Assembly: GCA_963739515.1 (NCBI GenBank)
Contig: CAVUAO010000003.1
Span: forward strand, 558,001 to 622,000
Reading direction: 5' to 3'
Length of the DNA: 64,000 nt
Source: JBFYTX01 sp963739515
GTDB taxonomy: Bacteria; Chloroflexota; Dehalococcoidia; Dehalococcoidales; RBG-16-60-22
The notes beneath the pieces were generated by a model. It was not told the DNA's origin. It saw only the letters and a list, made by a program, of their open reading frames with translations, and made no database searches. The position numbers and the translations under genes were made by a program. Positions 33,215 to 41,204 of the stretch are shown in pieces (positions within the stretch are counted from its first letter, which is position 1; each line of letters opens with the position of its first letter).

Positions 33215-34417
33215 ATGAATACAGAATTAAAAAACCCATTTCGTCCAGGCGCAGGACACATGCCCCCATATCTTGCAGGTAGAGAGGCAGAGATAGTTGA
33301 GTTTCGTAAAATCTTAGCGCAAGAGACAGTTCTACAGAACTTAGTCTTAACTGGACTAAGAGGATTGGGAAAAACTGTTCTTTTAGAGACATTCAAGCCA
33401 TTAGCTATCGCAGAAGGATGGATTTGGGTTGGTACCGACTTTTCGGAATCTAGTAGCGTAAGTGAGCGAACATTAGCGATGCGTATACTAACTGACTTAG
33501 CTGTAGTAACATCAAATATTACAGTTACGACCCCAAGTAAAGTTGCTGGATTAGTGAAGCCACAGGAAGAACAATATAGACTTGACTTTACGGCGTTAAT
33601 GAAAATTTGGGAAAATACCCCTGGATTGTCCTCTGATAAACTCAAGACTATTTTAGAGCACATATGGAGTTTTATTCCTTCACTAAATAGGAGAGGGATA
33701 ATATTTGCTTATGATGAAGCTCAGAATCTCGCCGATCACCCAAAAGAACAGCAATATCCGTTATCTCTTCTTCTTGATGTGTTCCAATCAATTCAAAGAA
33801 AAGGAATTCCGTTCTTACTCGTTTTAACGGGTTTGCCTACTTTATTTCCCAAGTTAGTTGAGGCACGAACCTTCGCTGAGAGAATGTTCCATGTTATATC
33901 GCTAGATAAATTAACTGAGAAAGCCAGTGCCGAAGCAATAGTCAAACCTATAGAGGGAACATCGTGTCCCGTAAAATTCTCTCGCAGTTCCGTTAAAAAA
34001 ATATATCAAATTACATTGGGGTATCCCTATTTTATTCAATACGTTTGTAGGGAAGTATTTGATATTTGGGTATTGAATGCTGCACGAGCAGAGAGGTTTG
34101 CCTCAATACCATTAGAAGAAATCCTACGTAAGCTTGATGCTGATTTCTTTGCCGGAAGGTGGTCCAGAGCAACTGATAGACAACGTGACTTACTTGCTAT
34201 TATTGCTCAACTTAAAAATTCTGATTCTGAATTCACGGTTCAGGATATTGTCGAATTTTCAAAAAAGACTCCACATCCCTTCAGTAGTAGTCATGTAAAC
34301 CAAATGCTTTCTTCACTTTGTGATTCCGCTTTAGTACATAAAAGCCGTTGGGGTAAATACATACTTGCAGTACCACTGTTAGACCAATTTATACGCCGAC
34401 AACTCGCTCTAAGCTAG
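33215..34417 (+). CDS. AAA ATPase (ORC/STAND-like), AT-rich
   Basis: 400 residues. Walker A is GLRGLGKT (residues 47-54), preceded by the ORC/STAND-type YLAGREAEIVEFRKIL; Walker B is GIIFAYDEAQNL. The middle contains GLPTLFPKLVEARTFAERMF and YPYFIQYVCREVF, as in archaeal-type ATPases and NTPases of mobile elements. The C-terminus looks like a winged helix (FTVQDIVEFSKKTPHPFSS). Its AT-rich composition and isolation between oadB and radA point to acquisition. No partner gene; function unknown. Confidence 0.75.
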   Translation: MNTELKNPFRPGAGHMPPYLAGREAEIVEFRKILAQETVLQNLVLTGLRGLGKTVLLETFKPLAIAEGWIWVGTDFSESSSVSERTLAMRILTDLAVVTSNITVTTPSKVAGLVKPQEEQYRLDFTALMKIWENTPGLSSDKLKTILEHIWSFIPSLNRRGIIFAYDEAQNLADHPKEQQYPLSLLLDVFQSIQRKGIPFLLVLTGLPTLFPKLVEARTFAERMFHVISLDKLTEKASAEAIVKPIEGTSCPVKFSRSSVKKIYQITLGYPYFIQYVCREVFDIWVLNAARAERFASIPLEEILRKLDADFFAGRWSRATDRQRDLLAIIAQLKNSDSEFTVQDIVEFSKKTPHPFSSSHVNQMLSSLCDSALVHKSRWGKYILAVPLLDQFIRRQLALS

Positions 34418-34572
34418 TCTTCTCAACTATTACCACCAAATACTTGCTCTAATTCCTCTTGCCTTTTTATAATTATTTAAAGTCATTCTGTGAGCAAGGC
34501 ACATGACAAAATCCTCTTTATATCCCCCTCCGCCGCTGGTATACTAAACCATAAATTGAGAACCCTAAAAGA

Positions 34573-34746
34573 AACTTACCATAAGTCTAAAAACGAATAC
34601 TTAAAAATTGAAGCTAACTTAACATATAACGAATAAAACGAATAACTGGAAAATGAAGCTGGACTTACCATAAATTAAAAAACGAATACCATAGCTATTT
34701 AGCTTCGGAATTGCCAAAATAATTATTAAAAAACGAATAACGAATA
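34573..34746. repeat. AT-rich array of ACGAATA repeats upstream of radA
   Basis: ACGAATA occurs at 34593, 34629, 34638, 34682, 34733 and 34740, all on the plus strand. Three copies are preceded by a longer element close to ACTTACCATAA (34575, 34618, 34662). The surrounding 34418-34798 gap contains no credible gene. Short direct repeats like these can be iterons or regulator sites; nothing else identifies them. Confidence 0.55.
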
Positions 34747-34798
34747 ATTTTCTATCATTTTCCTTGCCTTCTTACCTCAAAAACAGTAAAGTTATGCT

Positions 34799-36196
34799 GT
34801 GAGCAAATCACAGGATAAGGTCGTCTTCGTCTGCCAGGAGTGCGGCAAAGAGAGCCTCAAGTGGCTCGGCAAGTGCCCCGATTGCCAGCAGTGGAACAGC
34901 TTCGTGGAGATGACGGTCAGAGCGGAACCGGCTTTAGCCAGACCAACTGCCCCATTCTTACCTCCCCAGCAGCTCTCCGAGGTAGAAATCGATACCGCCG
35001 AGCGCAAGCCCCTGCCCATCGCCGAGTTCAACCGCGTGCTGGGCGGCGGCATCGTGGCGGGGTCGCTAGCGCTCATTAGCGGCGACCCCGGCATCGGGAA
35101 ATCTACCCTTTTATTGCAGGCAGCGGCTTCCATCGCCGATAACGATAACCGGGTGGTCTACGTCACCGGTGAGGAGACCGCCCACCAGATAAAGCTCCGG
35201 GCGGAAAGGCTGGGACTGGGCGGTGAGGGGCTTTACGTCATGGCGGAGACCGACCTCGAAAGGGTGCTCGAACAGGCGCAGCAGGCGGGGCCGGCGCTGG
35301 TGGTAGTCGACTCCATCCAGACGGTCTACGCCCCCGGCATGGAGTCGGCAGCGGGCAGCGTGGCGCAGGTGCGGGAGTGCACCATGAGGCTGATGCAGTT
35401 CGCCAAGACCAGCGGCGTGCCGGTATTCATCTCGGGACATGTCACCAAGGAAGGCGCCATCGCCGGGCCCAGAGTTCTCGAACACATTGTCGACGTTGTC
35501 CTCTACCTCGAAGGAGAGCCGTTCAGCGCCTACCGGCTGTTGAGGTGCGTCAAGAACCGCTTCGGCTCCACCAACGAGGTCGGCGTTTTCGAGATGAAAG
35601 AAGAGGGCATGGTCGAGGTGGAAAACCCTTCGCTGGCGTTCTTATCGCAGCGTGGGGCGGAAACGGTAGGGTCGGCGGTCGTGCCGGTCATCGAGGGGAG
35701 TCGGCCGATACTGGTCGAGATACAGGCATTAACGACGCTCAACGCCTTCGGGCAGCCGCGGCGGACCGCCAATGGCGTGGACTTCAATCGACTATTAATG
35801 ATAGCGGCGGTGCTCACCAGGCGGGTGGGACTGAAGCTCGCGGCACAGGACATCCTCGTGAACGTGACGGGCGGGCTCAAAGTGGGCGAGCCGGCGGCCG
35901 ACCTGGGGATGGCGCTGGCTATCGCTTCCAGCTACCGTGACGCCGAGGTCATGCCGCAGACGGCGGCGGTGGGCGAGGTGGGCTTGAGCGGTGAGCTCCG
36001 GGCGGTCAACCAAGTAGACCGCCGACTCAGCGAGGCCGCGCGGCTGGGATTCAAGAAATGTATTATACCTAAAACGGGAGTTAAGATTAACCCTCCGAAG
36101 GATATGGAAATTATCGCGGTGGGGACGCTCAGGGAAGCGGTGAATAGAGGACTGGTAGCAGGGAAAGGCGGGGAAAAGGAGGAGGGCGAATCTTAG
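34799..36196 (+). CDS. radA: DNA repair protein RadA/Sms
   Basis: RecA-like helicase helping branch migration during recombination. 465 residues: N-terminal C4 zinc finger (CQECGKESLKWLGKCPDC), Walker A GDPGIGKST, the RadA-specific KNRFGSTNEVGVF, and a Lon-like C-terminal domain with VTGGLKVGEPAADLGMALAIASS. The start is GTG 34799. It begins the radA - phosphoesterase - ispD - ispF - cysS group. Confidence 0.96.
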   Translation: MSKSQDKVVFVCQECGKESLKWLGKCPDCQQWNSFVEMTVRAEPALARPTAPFLPPQQLSEVEIDTAERKPLPIAEFNRVLGGGIVAGSLALISGDPGIGKSTLLLQAAASIADNDNRVVYVTGEETAHQIKLRAERLGLGGEGLYVMAETDLERVLEQAQQAGPALVVVDSIQTVYAPGMESAAGSVAQVRECTMRLMQFAKTSGVPVFISGHVTKEGAIAGPRVLEHIVDVVLYLEGEPFSAYRLLRCVKNRFGSTNEVGVFEMKEEGMVEVENPSLAFLSQRGAETVGSAVVPVIEGSRPILVEIQALTTLNAFGQPRRTANGVDFNRLLMIAAVLTRRVGLKLAAQDILVNVTGGLKVGEPAADLGMALAIASSYRDAEVMPQTAAVGEVGLSGELRAVNQVDRRLSEAARLGFKKCIIPKTGVKINPPKDMEIIAVGTLREAVNRGLVAGKGGEKEEGES

Positions 36197-36199
36197 AAC

Positions 36200-36763
36200 A
36201 TGGAAGAAGAGAAAAATTTCTATGCTATAGCCCTGACTTTATGCGAGGATATCGAAATAGCGCTCAACAAGCTGCGCAGTGATTATCAGCAATATATGGG
36301 CTATACTATCGTGCCTCATATCACCCTGGTAAAACCGTTCGTGCCGGTGTTCAGTCTGTTCCGGGTAATCGAGCAACTGGAGAAAGTGGCTAAACAGACT
36401 AAACCTTTCAATATAGCGTTGTATAGAATAGAGTTCTTCGAAAACGGCAATAACGTCGCTTACGCCGCTATAGAAAAGAAACGGGCGGTGAAAAAGCTGC
36501 ATACGGATATCATCAAGTCGCTGGACGGGCTGATTAAAGAATGGTACACCGAAGGCCAATATAATTTAGAGAAATTCGTCCCGCACGTGACCATCGGTGA
36601 GAGGATTCCTGCTTCAGTTTTTCCGGATATTAAGAAAAGTCTCTCGAAATATATACTACACTACGAAGACAATATCACCGAGTTCAGCCTGTTTTCCGAG
36701 GAAAAGGGCGAGTGGGAGATAAACAGGGTTTTTAAACTGGCGGAGGATGAGTTAAAAAGGTAG
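36200..36763 (+). CDS. 2H phosphoesterase / 2'-5' RNA ligase-like protein
   Basis: 187 residues with the two His-x-Thr motifs that define the 2H superfamily: PHITLVKPF near residue 38 and PHVTIGE near 128. Such enzymes open or form 2',3'-cyclic phosphates in RNA or nucleotides. It starts three bases after radA and is inserted between radA and ispD. The substrate is unknown. Confidence 0.85.
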   Translation: MEEEKNFYAIALTLCEDIEIALNKLRSDYQQYMGYTIVPHITLVKPFVPVFSLFRVIEQLEKVAKQTKPFNIALYRIEFFENGNNVAYAAIEKKRAVKKLHTDIIKSLDGLIKEWYTEGQYNLEKFVPHVTIGERIPASVFPDIKKSLSKYILHYEDNITEFSLFSEEKGEWEINRVFKLAEDELKR

Positions 36764-36776
36764 GCACAACTAAAAC

Positions 36777-37466
36777 GTGAACGATAAAAAAGAAAAGGTG
36801 GCGGCGATTATCGCGGCGGGGGGAGACAGCCAGCGGATGGGGGGCATCGATAAGATGTTCGCACCGATTATCGGGCGGCCGGTCCTGGCGAGGGTCATTG
36901 ATACCTTCCAGAAGTGTAAATCCATCGACCAGATAATCGTGGTGATGAACTCGAAAAACATCGAGATGTGCCGTCGCCTCGTCGTGGTGGAGGGGTGGTC
37001 TAAAGTTAAAGACGTCTGCCTGGGGGGCAAGCAGCGGCAAGATTCGGTGGCGGAGGGACTGAAAAGGCTTAAGTACGGCGAGTGGGTGGTCATCCACGAC
37101 GGCGCGCGGCCTCTTGTAACCATCGACCTCATTGAAAAAGGCTTGGATGCCGCTAAAGAGACCGGGGCCGCCGTAGCCGCCCTGCCGGTGACGGACACCA
37201 TCAAGGTCGTCGGGGCCGACGACATCGTGCGCCAGACGCTGCCACGTCAAAATCTAAGGGCTGTCCAGACCCCGCAGGTCTTTCGCATCGATGTCATCCA
37301 GAATACCTACGCGCACGTCTTCGGCGACGTCACGGACGACGCCTCGCTGGTGGAAAAAGCCGGCTATAAAGTTAAGGTTTACCCCGGCTCTTATGATAAT
37401 ATAAAAATAACCACGCCCGCCGACCTCGCCATGGCCGAGGCGTTATGGAAAGAACATGAAAGATAA
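36777..37466 (+). CDS. ispD: 2-C-methyl-D-erythritol 4-phosphate cytidylyltransferase
   Basis: MEP-pathway enzyme that joins CTP and methylerythritol phosphate. 229 residues; the nucleotide-binding N-terminus AAIIAAGGDSQRMGGIDKMF, then GKQRQDSVAEGL, VIHDGARPLV and the C-terminal PVTDTIKVV. The start is GTG 36777. Its last 11 bases overlap ispF, which acts two steps later. Confidence 0.95.
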   Translation: MNDKKEKVAAIIAAGGDSQRMGGIDKMFAPIIGRPVLARVIDTFQKCKSIDQIIVVMNSKNIEMCRRLVVVEGWSKVKDVCLGGKQRQDSVAEGLKRLKYGEWVVIHDGARPLVTIDLIEKGLDAAKETGAAVAALPVTDTIKVVGADDIVRQTLPRQNLRAVQTPQVFRIDVIQNTYAHVFGDVTDDASLVEKAGYKVKVYPGSYDNIKITTPADLAMAEALWKEHER

Positions 37467-37947
37467 CCGGCGCATCGGCATCGGTTACGATATCCATCCC
37501 CTCGTAGCGGGGCGGAAACTGGTGCTGGGCGGCACGGAGATACCCTTTAATAAAGGGCTGGACGGCTGGAGCGACGCCGACGTCCTGACCCATGCCGTCA
37601 TGGATGCCCTGCTGGGGGCGGCGGCGCTGGGGGACATCGGGCAGCATTTCCCGCCCGGCGAGCCGGAGTACGAGAATATTTCCAGCCTGATACTGCTCGA
37701 CAAAGTGGTGGAAAAGCTCGAAGAGAGCGGCTACCGGGTGGTCAATATCGACGCGACGGTGGTGACGGAAAAGCCCCGCCTGCGCGAATACATCGACGAC
37801 ATGCGGCATAACCTGAGCCACGTGCTGGGCATCGATATGGACAATGTCAGCGTCAAAGCCTCCACGAACAACGGGCTGGGGACAATCGGGAGGGGGGAGG
37901 GAATCGCGGCTATATGCCGTGGCCATGATAAAAGGCGGACAAGATGA
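37456..37947 (+). CDS. ispF: 2-C-methyl-D-erythritol 2,4-cyclodiphosphate synthase
   Basis: MEP-pathway cyclase. 163 residues with the zinc-binding start RIGIGYDIHPLVAGRKL, GWSDADVLTHAVMDALLGAAALGDIG and the C-terminal VSVKASTNNGLGTIGRGEGIAA. Overlaps ispD upstream and cysS by four bases downstream, implying translational coupling. Confidence 0.96.
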   Translation: MKDNRRIGIGYDIHPLVAGRKLVLGGTEIPFNKGLDGWSDADVLTHAVMDALLGAAALGDIGQHFPPGEPEYENISSLILLDKVVEKLEESGYRVVNIDATVVTEKPRLREYIDDMRHNLSHVLGIDMDNVSVKASTNNGLGTIGRGEGIAAICRGHDKRRTR

Positions 37948-39311
37948 AAATAACTGACACCCTAACCGGCCGGAAAAAGGATTTCAAACCACTCGGAGAC
38001 ACGGCTACGATGTACGTCTGCGGCATCAACCCCTACAGCGACTCGCACATCGGCCATGCCCTGAGCTATATCTTCTTCGACGTCGTGCGGCGGTACCTTG
38101 AGTTCCGCGGCTACAAGGTAAAACATGTCGAAAACATTACCGACGTCGAGGACAACATCATCAATCACGCTAACCGGCTCGGCATCACGGTCAAAGAACT
38201 CACGGAAAAATACGCCGCCCGGCACTTCGAGGACATGGACGCGCTCAACAACCTCCGCCCGCATTTCACCCCCAAAGCCACCGAGACCATACCGGAAATC
38301 ATCGCCATGACCCGGGGACTCATCGAAAAAGGCTATGGGTACGCGGTCGGCGGCAACGTCTATTTCAGAGTCAGAAAAGTGCCCGACTACGGCAAGCTAT
38401 CGAAACGCAGTCCGGACCAGATGATCGCCGGGGCGAGGGTCGAAGCGTCCGAAGCTAAAGAAGACCCGATGGACTTCGTCCTCTGGAAGGACTCCAAGCC
38501 GGGCGAGCCTTCGTGGGAAAGTCCTTGGGGAAAAGGTCGGCCGGGGTGGCATATCGAGTGCAGCGCGATGTCAAGGAAATTCCTCGGCGACCAGTTGGAT
38601 ATTCACGGCGGCGGCCAGGACGTCGTTTTCCCCCACCACGAAAATGAAATCGCCCAGTCGGAGAGCTTCACGGGCAAAAAGCCTTTCGTGCAGTACTGGA
38701 TGCACAACGGGCTGCTCCGGATGGGCGAGGAAAAGATGAGCAAGAGCCTAGGGAACCTGATAACGATACGGGACGCCCTGAAGAAATACAGCGCTGACGC
38801 CATCAGGATTTTCATATTGAGCTCGTACTACCGCACTCCGCTGACCTATACCGAGGAGGCCATCCAGGCAGCTCAGAATGGGGCGGACAGACTGCTGCGC
38901 GTAGCCGCCAAGGAAGATACCCCGCCCGGCAAAGGTAAGGCAATGGACGCTAAACCTTATTACGATAGATTCATCGAGGCGATGGATGATGACTTCAATA
39001 CCCCGCAGGCGATAGCCACCCTATTCGATTTAGCACGCGACATTAACAAAGTAGAGGAAACAGGCACAGATGTTGCCAAAGCACGACAGACGCTGCGGGA
39101 ATTGGGCGGGGTGCTGGGGCTAACGTTTAAAGAGTCGGAGGAACAAGCCGGCGACGCCGCGCCATTTATCGAGCTGCTCATCTCCACGCGTAATAATCTA
39201 CGTAAAGCTAAGCATTTCCAGCTTGCCGATGAAATAAGAAATAAGCTGCTCGAATTAGAGATAACCCTGGAGGATACAGCCACGGGCACGGTCTGGAAGA
39301 GAAAACGCTAG
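37944..39311 (+). CDS. cysS: Cysteinyl-tRNA synthetase
   Basis: Class I synthetase, 455 residues. The N-terminal TMYVCGINPYSDSHIGHA holds the zinc Cys and the HIGH-type signature, GWHIECSAM and HGGGQDVVFPHHENE bind zinc and tRNA, and the KMSKS loop is complete (EEKMSKSLGN). The initial Cys-Gly-Ile replaces the more usual Cys-Gly-Pro. Overlaps ispF (ATGA) and ends in a strong terminator. Confidence 0.96.
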   Translation: MKITDTLTGRKKDFKPLGDTATMYVCGINPYSDSHIGHALSYIFFDVVRRYLEFRGYKVKHVENITDVEDNIINHANRLGITVKELTEKYAARHFEDMDALNNLRPHFTPKATETIPEIIAMTRGLIEKGYGYAVGGNVYFRVRKVPDYGKLSKRSPDQMIAGARVEASEAKEDPMDFVLWKDSKPGEPSWESPWGKGRPGWHIECSAMSRKFLGDQLDIHGGGQDVVFPHHENEIAQSESFTGKKPFVQYWMHNGLLRMGEEKMSKSLGNLITIRDALKKYSADAIRIFILSSYYRTPLTYTEEAIQAAQNGADRLLRVAAKEDTPPGKGKAMDAKPYYDRFIEAMDDDFNTPQAIATLFDLARDINKVEETGTDVAKARQTLRELGGVLGLTFKESEEQAGDAAPFIELLISTRNNLRKAKHFQLADEIRNKLLELEITLEDTATGTVWKRKR

Positions 39312-39329
39312 TTGTTGCCAAGGGCGTTT

Positions 39330-39360
39330 AAGAGGGGCGCCAGCCCCTCTTTTCTTTTTT
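39330..39360 (+). terminator. Intrinsic terminator of the radA-cysS group (repeat copy 5)
   Basis: AAGAGGGGC-GCCA-GCCCCTCTT followed by TTCTTTTTT. One base differs from the clpC terminator at 31211 over a shared stretch of some 37 bases, so the terminator is a copied unit. Confidence 0.85.
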
Positions 39361-39398
39361 CGAGGCGGGGAAAAAAAGGCGGGGTACACCTCGTAGTT

Positions 39399-40442
39399 TT
39401 ACTCCGCCAGCACCGCCCGGGAACAGGCTATCCCCAACCCTTCCAGCGCGAAAACGCAAACGAAAGCCGCCGCCAGTATTATCAGATAGGTTACGTTTAA
39501 TTCCATAGCTCTAAAACCGGCGACGACAAAACTGACGGCATAGATGACGGTGATAAGGTGGTCGAAGACCATCGTCCGCAGGCTCAGCGACGCGCGGTCT
39601 TCTCTAACGCCCATTCCCTTCCTGAAAATTGATAATACGTTCCATACTAACAGCGGCAGCAGGATCACCGAAAGGTAAGCGCTGAAAACGGGCACGCTAA
39701 AAAACACATTGACGATAATATTCACATAGCACAGGACGAGCAATACCACATACAGGATACCGGCCTTCTCGATGCCCAGCCGGACCGCCAGGTTATTTTT
39801 CCCGGAAAGCTTATCTGAGGCGAAATCCGGAATTTCATTCATCAGTATCACTAGGAAAACGCTGATAGAGCCGGGCAGCGAAACCAGCGTGGCAATGGCG
39901 CTGAGGTGGCCGGCCTGAAGGTAGTAGCCGGTGATGACCGCCAGCCAGCCGCAGTTAAACCCGATAGCTAATTCACCCAGACCATGGTAGGACCACTGCA
40001 GCGGCTTGCCGGTATAAAAATAGCCGATGAAAAGAGCGATAACACCCAGGGGAATGGTCAGGGGCCCGGTGCGAAAATAGAAATATAACAATAGACCGAT
40101 GCCGGCGGCGAGGGCGAGAAAAACATAGGCCACGATGATAGCGTGGCGGCGGGGGATAAGGCCCATGGGCAGGACGCGACTGCCGCCGGAAAGCGTATGA
40201 AAGTCTTTATTGATGATATCGGTATCATAGTCGTAATACTCATTCACGAGGAACGTCATCAGCATGACGCAGAGGACGGCCACCGACGATATGAGCAGAA
40301 CCAGCCAGTCGATAGCGATACCCTGGCTCCAGGCGATGACGCCGCCGAGGAGAAAGGGCAGCACGCCGCGGGCGGTAGGTCCTAGACGGAAAAGGGCCAG
40401 CCAGGCAAGCAGGGTTTTTCTCGCGGGAATAACCTGACCCAA
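39399..40442 (-). CDS. UbiA-family prenyltransferase (MenA-like)
   Basis: Integral membrane prenyltransferase of 347 residues with about nine membrane spans. The first Asp-rich Mg-diphosphate motif is NEYYDYDTD; the second is NEIPDFASDKLSGK. The pattern LFRLGPTARGVLPFLLGGVIAW resembles 1,4-dihydroxy-2-naphthoate polyprenyltransferases, so a role in menaquinone or related lipid synthesis is likely, but no men genes are adjacent. Confidence 0.85.
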   Translation of the reverse strand: MGQVIPARKTLLAWLALFRLGPTARGVLPFLLGGVIAWSQGIAIDWLVLLISSVAVLCVMLMTFLVNEYYDYDTDIINKDFHTLSGGSRVLPMGLIPRRHAIIVAYVFLALAAGIGLLLYFYFRTGPLTIPLGVIALFIGYFYTGKPLQWSYHGLGELAIGFNCGWLAVITGYYLQAGHLSAIATLVSLPGSISVFLVILMNEIPDFASDKLSGKNNLAVRLGIEKAGILYVVLLVLCYVNIIVNVFFSVPVFSAYLSVILLPLLVWNVLSIFRKGMGVREDRASLSLRTMVFDHLITVIYAVSFVVAGFRAMELNVTYLIILAAAFVCVFALEGLGIACSRAVLAE

Positions 40443-40505
40443 TACGCTCTCCTATCTGGATAAAGGAAACGCCGTAAAGAAAAAATTTAATAAAATTAAA
40501 TACCA

Positions 40506-40537
40506 AATAAGGCACTGCCTGCGGGCAGTGCCTTATT
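40506..40537 (-). terminator. Terminator of the gatB-secG operon
   Basis: AATAAGGCACTGCC and GGCAGTGCCTTATT form a perfect 14-bp stem with a four-base loop; on the minus strand TTGGTATTT follows. It lies 140 bases after the DUF5679 gene. The sequence between (40538-40679) holds nothing I can identify. Confidence 0.75.
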
Positions 40538-40679
40538 CATTAAACATAACACCTATAATGCTATAGAAGCTAAACGGAGCCGTAAAAAATCAACCTGCCG
40601 ACTCGCGGATAACTCGCTATAGCGGACCGTACCAGCACGACAAACCCGGAAACGGGACGGGCGGAACTCTAAACGATAA

Positions 40680-40823
40680 CTAGCTCTTGCCGATACGGAA
40701 AAGCTTGGTGCCGCAGACCGGGCAAGTGCCCTGGATCGCTGGTCTCTTGTTCTTTAGAACGACCGATTTCGGATTTTTTATTTCCCTCTTGGTCCTGCAT
40801 TTCATGCAATATGCCTGAGCCAT
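40680..40823 (-). CDS. DUF5679 zinc-ribbon protein
   Basis: 47 residues: MAQAYCMKCRTKREI at the start and GTCPVCGTKLFRIGKS at the end give two CxxC pairs, one zinc ribbon. The central KNPKSVVLKNKRPAIQ is basic. GGAGGTG precedes ATG 40823; the longer frame upstream has no ribosome binding site. Probably ribosome- or nucleic-acid-associated, by its size and charge, but this is inference. Confidence 0.8.
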   Translation of the reverse strand: MAQAYCMKCRTKREIKNPKSVVLKNKRPAIQGTCPVCGTKLFRIGKS

Positions 40824-40929
40824 GGTGACACCTCCAATATTGTTCTTGCCTAGCAGAGTAGCAAACTTGAGCGTATTTGTCAATAGCCGCAGCCTAAAAA
40901 AATATTACAATTTTATACACAATGGCGAA

Positions 40930-41151
40930 TCAGGAGCCGATTCTCAAAGAAACAACGGAAAGGACGATGAATATAACCACCAGGGCGATGGTAAGCTGGA
41001 ACAGCGTTTTTTCCACGCCGCGCTTGGTGCGGTAGACTGTATCCGCCTGCCCGAAGATGCCCCCCAGGCCGCCGCCTCTCACCTGGAGGAGAGCGACCAA
41101 TATCAGGGCAACGGCGACCACGATTTGCGCGATATATAGATACATTGCCAT
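40930..41151 (-). CDS. secG: Preprotein translocase subunit SecG
   Basis: 73 residues with two membrane segments separated by the conserved loop LQVRGGGLGGIFGQADTVYRTKRGVEK. This small subunit of SecYEG helps protein export. It lies 53 bases after gatB. Confidence 0.92.
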   Translation of the reverse strand: MAMYLYIAQIVVAVALILVALLQVRGGGLGGIFGQADTVYRTKRGVEKTLFQLTIALVVIFIVLSVVSLRIGS

Positions 41152-41204
41152 ATTATTTTCTCCAGCTACCAGATTTCAGACATCATTTCGCAGCGTCTCC
41201 GCCC

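Noticed and set aside
34573..34746. CRISPR array
   Set aside because: Repeats are only 7-11 bases, irregularly spaced, with no uniform spacers and no cas genes.
40538..40679. Possible small structural RNA
   Set aside because: Some short complementary pieces, but no resemblance to SRP RNA, RNase P RNA or 6S that I can defend.
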